Shown one piece after another: positions 6,505-8,223 of a DNA stretch of 8,223 nucleotides. The stretch comes from JBEAUL01 sp041161475 (GTDB lineage Bacteria; Pseudomonadota; Gammaproteobacteria; UBA6186; Azoamicaceae). The stretch lies in assembly GCA_041161475.1 (NCBI GenBank), contig JBEAUL010000021.1, forward strand, positions 1-8,223, given 5' to 3'. How positions within the stretch are numbered: position 1 is the stretch's first letter; the number at the start of each line of letters is the position of its first letter. The position numbers and the translations under genes were made by a program. The notes below the pieces were generated by a model. The model saw only the letters and a program-made list of their open reading frames with translations. It had not been told where the DNA came from and made no database searches.

Positions 6505-7047
6505 TTATGTTTTTTCTACTTGACTAAAATCTAGGTCGACTGGTGTTGAGCGACCAAAGATTAAAACGGCCACACGCAGGCGATTTTTTTCATAATTGAC
6601 CTCTTCTACAACGCCGTTAAAGTCGGCAAAAGGCCCTTCATTCACGCGAATCACTTCACCTGGTGAGAACAAGACTTTGGGCTTAGGTTTCCCAACACTG
6701 TCTTGTACTTTTTGTAAAATAATATCAGCCTCTTTTTCAGATATGGGCATAGGCGGCTTATCAGCAGTCCCCCCCCCTAAAAATCCTAAAACTTTTGGGG
6801 TATTACTCACCAATTTTCGGGTGATATTATCCATTTCCATTTGTACAACAACGTAACCTGGATAAAACTTACGTTCACTTTCCCTTTTTTTACCGGATTT
6901 CATTTCGACTACTTTTTCTGTCGGAATTAAAATTTCTCCAAAAAAATCAGTCAATCCTTCTTGTTGAATACGTTGAGTCAAAGCTTTTTTGACATAACTC
7001 TCGTAGCCAGAATAAACATGGACAACATATCGCTGCATATTCGACAT
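6505..7047 (-). CDS. nusG: Transcription termination/antitermination protein NusG
   Basis: NusG binds the beta' clamp of RNA polymerase through its N-terminal domain and contacts Rho or ribosomal protein S10 through its C-terminal KOW domain. The protein is 180 residues (E. coli 181) and aligns with E. coli almost throughout. The N-terminal domain shows YVVHVYSG, ERKFYPGYVVVQM (58-70) and the VLGFLGG turn. The KOW domain shows FSPGEVIRVNEGPFADFNGVVEEV and ends IFGRSTPVDLDFSQVEKT, with F164 equivalent to the Rho/S10-contacting F165 of E. coli. ATG 7047 is four bases after the secE stop, with a G-run ribosome binding site inside the secE end, so the two are coupled. Residues 91-93 are GGG encoded by nine consecutive G, an unusual homopolymer in this AT-rich region. 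Confidence 0.99.
   Translation of the reverse strand: MSNMQRYVVHVYSGYESYVKKALTQRIQQEGLTDFFGEILIPTEKVVEMKSGKKRESERKFYPGYVVVQMEMDNITRKLVSNTPKVLGFLGGGTADKPPMPISEKEADIILQKVQDSVGKPKPKVLFSPGEVIRVNEGPFADFNGVVEEVNYEKNRLRVAVLIFGRSTPVDLDFSQVEKT
6769..6777 (-). repeat. G9 homopolymer inside nusG
   Basis: Nine consecutive C on the plus strand read as GGG GGG GGG in the gene and encode Gly91-Gly93. E. coli NusG has only two glycines here (FIGG-TSD). The frame is intact at nine bases; a change of one base would truncate the protein soon after. Confidence 0.95.
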
Positions 7048-7051
7048 TATT

Positions 7052-7429
7052 TTAATTCCCCCAGCGCCCTGTGAGCGTTGCCACTAATTTTAAAAGTCCC
7101 AGATCGATTGTCCATAGCAGTAAACCCATGACAACAATCATGGCAAGCACTGCAATGGTGGTTTGCATCGTTTCTTGACGTGTTGGCCAGACAGATTTGC
7201 GCACTTCCAGCACCGACGCTTTCCAAAATTGGATAAACTTTATGCCAAGCGTTGTTCTGCTAAAACAAACAAAAGCAAGCCCGACAGCGGTTAATAACCC
7301 AATATTCTTCCATGCAGCCGAATATTGTACTAAAAAAATGCGAGCAGAGATAGCCCCTGTAAACAAAACCAGGGCAACCAACCACCAGCACCAATTTTTT
7401 GCTTTTTCGTGCATTACACTACTAACCAT
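7052..7429 (-). CDS. secE: Preprotein translocase subunit SecE
   Basis: Essential subunit of the SecYEG protein-conducting channel in the inner membrane. The protein is 125 residues (E. coli 127). It shows the three-helix gammaproteobacterial architecture: hydrophobic segments at about 13-34, 42-58 and 90-110. The conserved cytoplasmic amphipathic stretch EVRKSVWPTRQET (75-87) precedes the last helix, which clamps SecY. The start is uncertain: ATG 7429 gives the full length but has no good ribosome binding site, and an in-frame ATG at 7414 would give 120 residues, also without one. The gene begins only 17 nt after the end of tRNA-Trp, so tRNA 3' processing will leave it with a very short leader if it depends on the tuf transcript. 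It is followed by nusG after 4 nt. Confidence 0.97.
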   Translation of the reverse strand: MVSSVMHEKAKNWCWWLVALVLFTGAISARIFLVQYSAAWKNIGLLTAVGLAFVCFSRTTLGIKFIQFWKASVLEVRKSVWPTRQETMQTTIAVLAMIVVMGLLLWTIDLGLLKLVATLTGRWGN

Positions 7430-7446
7430 TGCTTTAACCGTTAAAA

Positions 7447-7522
7447 TGGCAGGCCAGAAGGGACTCGAACCCCCAACCCGCGGTTTTGGAGACCGCTACT
7501 CTACCAATTGAGCTACTGACCT
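7447..7522 (-). tRNA. trpT: tRNA-Trp (anticodon CCA)
   Basis: The 76-nt sequence folds into a full cloverleaf: acceptor AGGTCAG/CTGGCCT with one G-U; D arm GCTC/GAGT with GG in the loop; anticodon stem GCGGT/ACCGC with loop CTCCAAA, so the anticodon is CCA; a five-base variable loop; and a T arm with loop TTCGAGT. The discriminator base is G, a known tryptophan identity element together with the CCA anticodon. The 3' CCA is encoded in the DNA. Its place between tuf and secE is common in gammaproteobacteria; no other tRNA is present in this spacer. Confidence 0.98.
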
Positions 7523-7600
7523 AAGATAACCAATTTTCTAGATTTACTCAACCCTAACGGGCTTTGTTATCTAACCTTATATTACGTGACATGCCTCGCT
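7523..7600 (-). other. Structured spacer between tuf and tRNA-Trp
   Basis: The spacer holds a small hairpin AGCCC-GUUA-GGGUU (7563-7550) inside a seven-pair inverted repeat AGAUAAC/GUUAUCU (7572-7566 with 7530-7524) that ends next to the tRNA 5' end. No U-tract follows either stem, so I see no intrinsic terminator. Read-through from tuf into the tRNA and secE is therefore plausible, with the stem possibly helping 5' processing. Function is inferred. Confidence 0.45.
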
Positions 7601-8223
7601 TTATTCAATCACTTTCGAGACAACACCTGCACCAACGGTTCTTCCGCCTTCACGGATAGCAAAACGCAAGCCTTCTTCCATCGCAATTGGGGCAATCAGT
7701 TGTACTGTCATTTTGATATTATCCCCCGGCATAATCATCTCTACCCCTTCTGGTAGGAAAACTTCGCCAGTTACGTCAGTTGTTCTGAAGTAAAACTGAG
7801 GACGGTATCCTTTGAAGAATGGGGTATGACGGCCGCCTTCTTCTTTGGTTAACACATAAATTTCTGCTTCGAACTTGGTGTGAGGCGTAATACTGCCTGG
7901 CTTTGCCAAAACCTGACCACGCTGAATTTCTTCACGCTTTGTTCCTCTTAACAAGACCCCTACGTTATCACCGGCTTGACCTTGATCTAGCAATTTACGG
8001 AACATTTCTACACCGGTACAAGTTGTTTTAGCGCTTGGGGTAATACCCACGATTTCAACTTCTTCACCCACTTTGATGATACCACGCTCTACACGGCCAG
8101 TCACCACTGTACCACGACCAGAGATAGAGAAAACGTCTTCAATTGGTAACAAGAAGGGCTGATCGACTGCACGTTCTGGAATAGGGAAATATTCATCCAT
8201 TGCAGCAACAAGTTTCAACACAG
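7601..8223 (-). CDS. tuf: Elongation factor Tu (5' part cut by window edge)
   Basis: EF-Tu carries aminoacyl-tRNA to the ribosomal A site as a GTP complex. The 207 visible codons cover the end of the GTPase domain (LVAAMDEYFPIPERAVDQPF) and the whole of domains 2 and 3; about 190 N-terminal residues, including the GTP-binding motifs, lie beyond the right edge. Family landmarks are DVFSISGRGTVVTGRVERG, GVEMFRKLLD, GVLLRGTKREEI, RGQVLAKPGSI, EGGRHTPFFKGYRPQFYFRTTDVTG, MPGDN and the C-terminal LRFAIREGGRTVGAGVV. That last segment contains the Ala changed in some kirromycin-resistant mutants, here wild type. The GTG at 8221 is an internal valine codon, not a start. As the gene lies upstream of tRNA-Trp and secE it is the tufB-type copy by context; whether a second copy exists cannot be seen. 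Confidence 0.98.
   Translation of the reverse strand, partial: VLKLVAAMDEYFPIPERAVDQPFLLPIEDVFSISGRGTVVTGRVERGIIKVGEEVEIVGITPSAKTTCTGVEMFRKLLDQGQAGDNVGVLLRGTKREEIQRGQVLAKPGSITPHTKFEAEIYVLTKEEGGRHTPFFKGYRPQFYFRTTDVTGEVFLPEGVEMIMPGDNIKMTVQLIAPIAMEEGLRFAIREGGRTVGAGVVSKVIE

Noticed and set aside
7523..7551. Promoter-like TTGAGT, 17-base spacer, TATCTT on the minus strand just before tRNA-Trp
   Set aside because: The spacing is right, but each box matches only four of six consensus bases, and transcription would start inside the tRNA, so it could serve only secE. Too weak to list as a feature.
1..8223. Mobile element, CRISPR array, phage or defence genes
   Set aside because: Nothing of the kind is present; the entire window is accounted for by housekeeping genes and short leaders.

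Overview
This window is a contiguous stretch of the bacterial tuf-trpT-secE-nusG-rplKAJL-rpoB chromosomal cluster. Every gene lies on the minus strand, so transcription runs from the right edge (8223) to the left edge (1). The gene order, a three-membrane-segment SecE of 125 residues, a RpoB carrying the long proteobacterial insert, and L1, NusG, L7/L12 and EF-Tu sequences that match E. coli closely all point to a gammaproteobacterium. The DNA is moderately AT-rich. RpoB is predicted at about 1368 residues, and its variable insert has a GGPN-x-LK-x-G patch that I associate with Legionella-type proteins. A Legionellales or related lineage is therefore my best guess, but that placement is inference.

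Layout in transcription order: the 3' part of tuf (EF-Tu domains 2 and 3, 8223-7601); a 78-nt structured spacer; tRNA-Trp(CCA) with an encoded CCA end (7522-7447); secE (7429-7052); nusG (7047-6505); a 73-nt leader; rplK (L11, 6431-5958); rplA (L1, 5955-5272); a 237-nt leader; rplJ (L10, 5034-4504); rplL (L7/L12, 4482-4108); a 132-nt spacer with a strong hairpin; and rpoB (3975 to the left edge, about 43 C-terminal codons missing). No gap without a gene exceeds 300 bases.

The genes serve gene expression: EF-Tu and tRNA-Trp deliver amino acids, SecE is part of the SecYEG translocon, and NusG couples RNA polymerase with the ribosome and Rho. L11, L10 and L7/L12 build the ribosomal stalk that recruits GTPases such as EF-Tu, L1 forms the opposite stalk, and RpoB is the RNA polymerase beta subunit. 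The spacing (2-nt and 4-nt gaps for rplK/rplA and secE/nusG) indicates translational coupling. The two larger leaders sit where L1 and L10 feedback repression acts in E. coli.

I found no undescribed system here; this is a conserved housekeeping region. The points worth a second look are a G9 tract inside nusG, alternative pairings in the L10 leader, a long hairpin before rpoB whose wobble pairs work only in the sense transcript, a divergent and extended L11, and an L10 C-terminal helix with an 11-residue pseudo-repeat that may bear on L7/L12 copy number.
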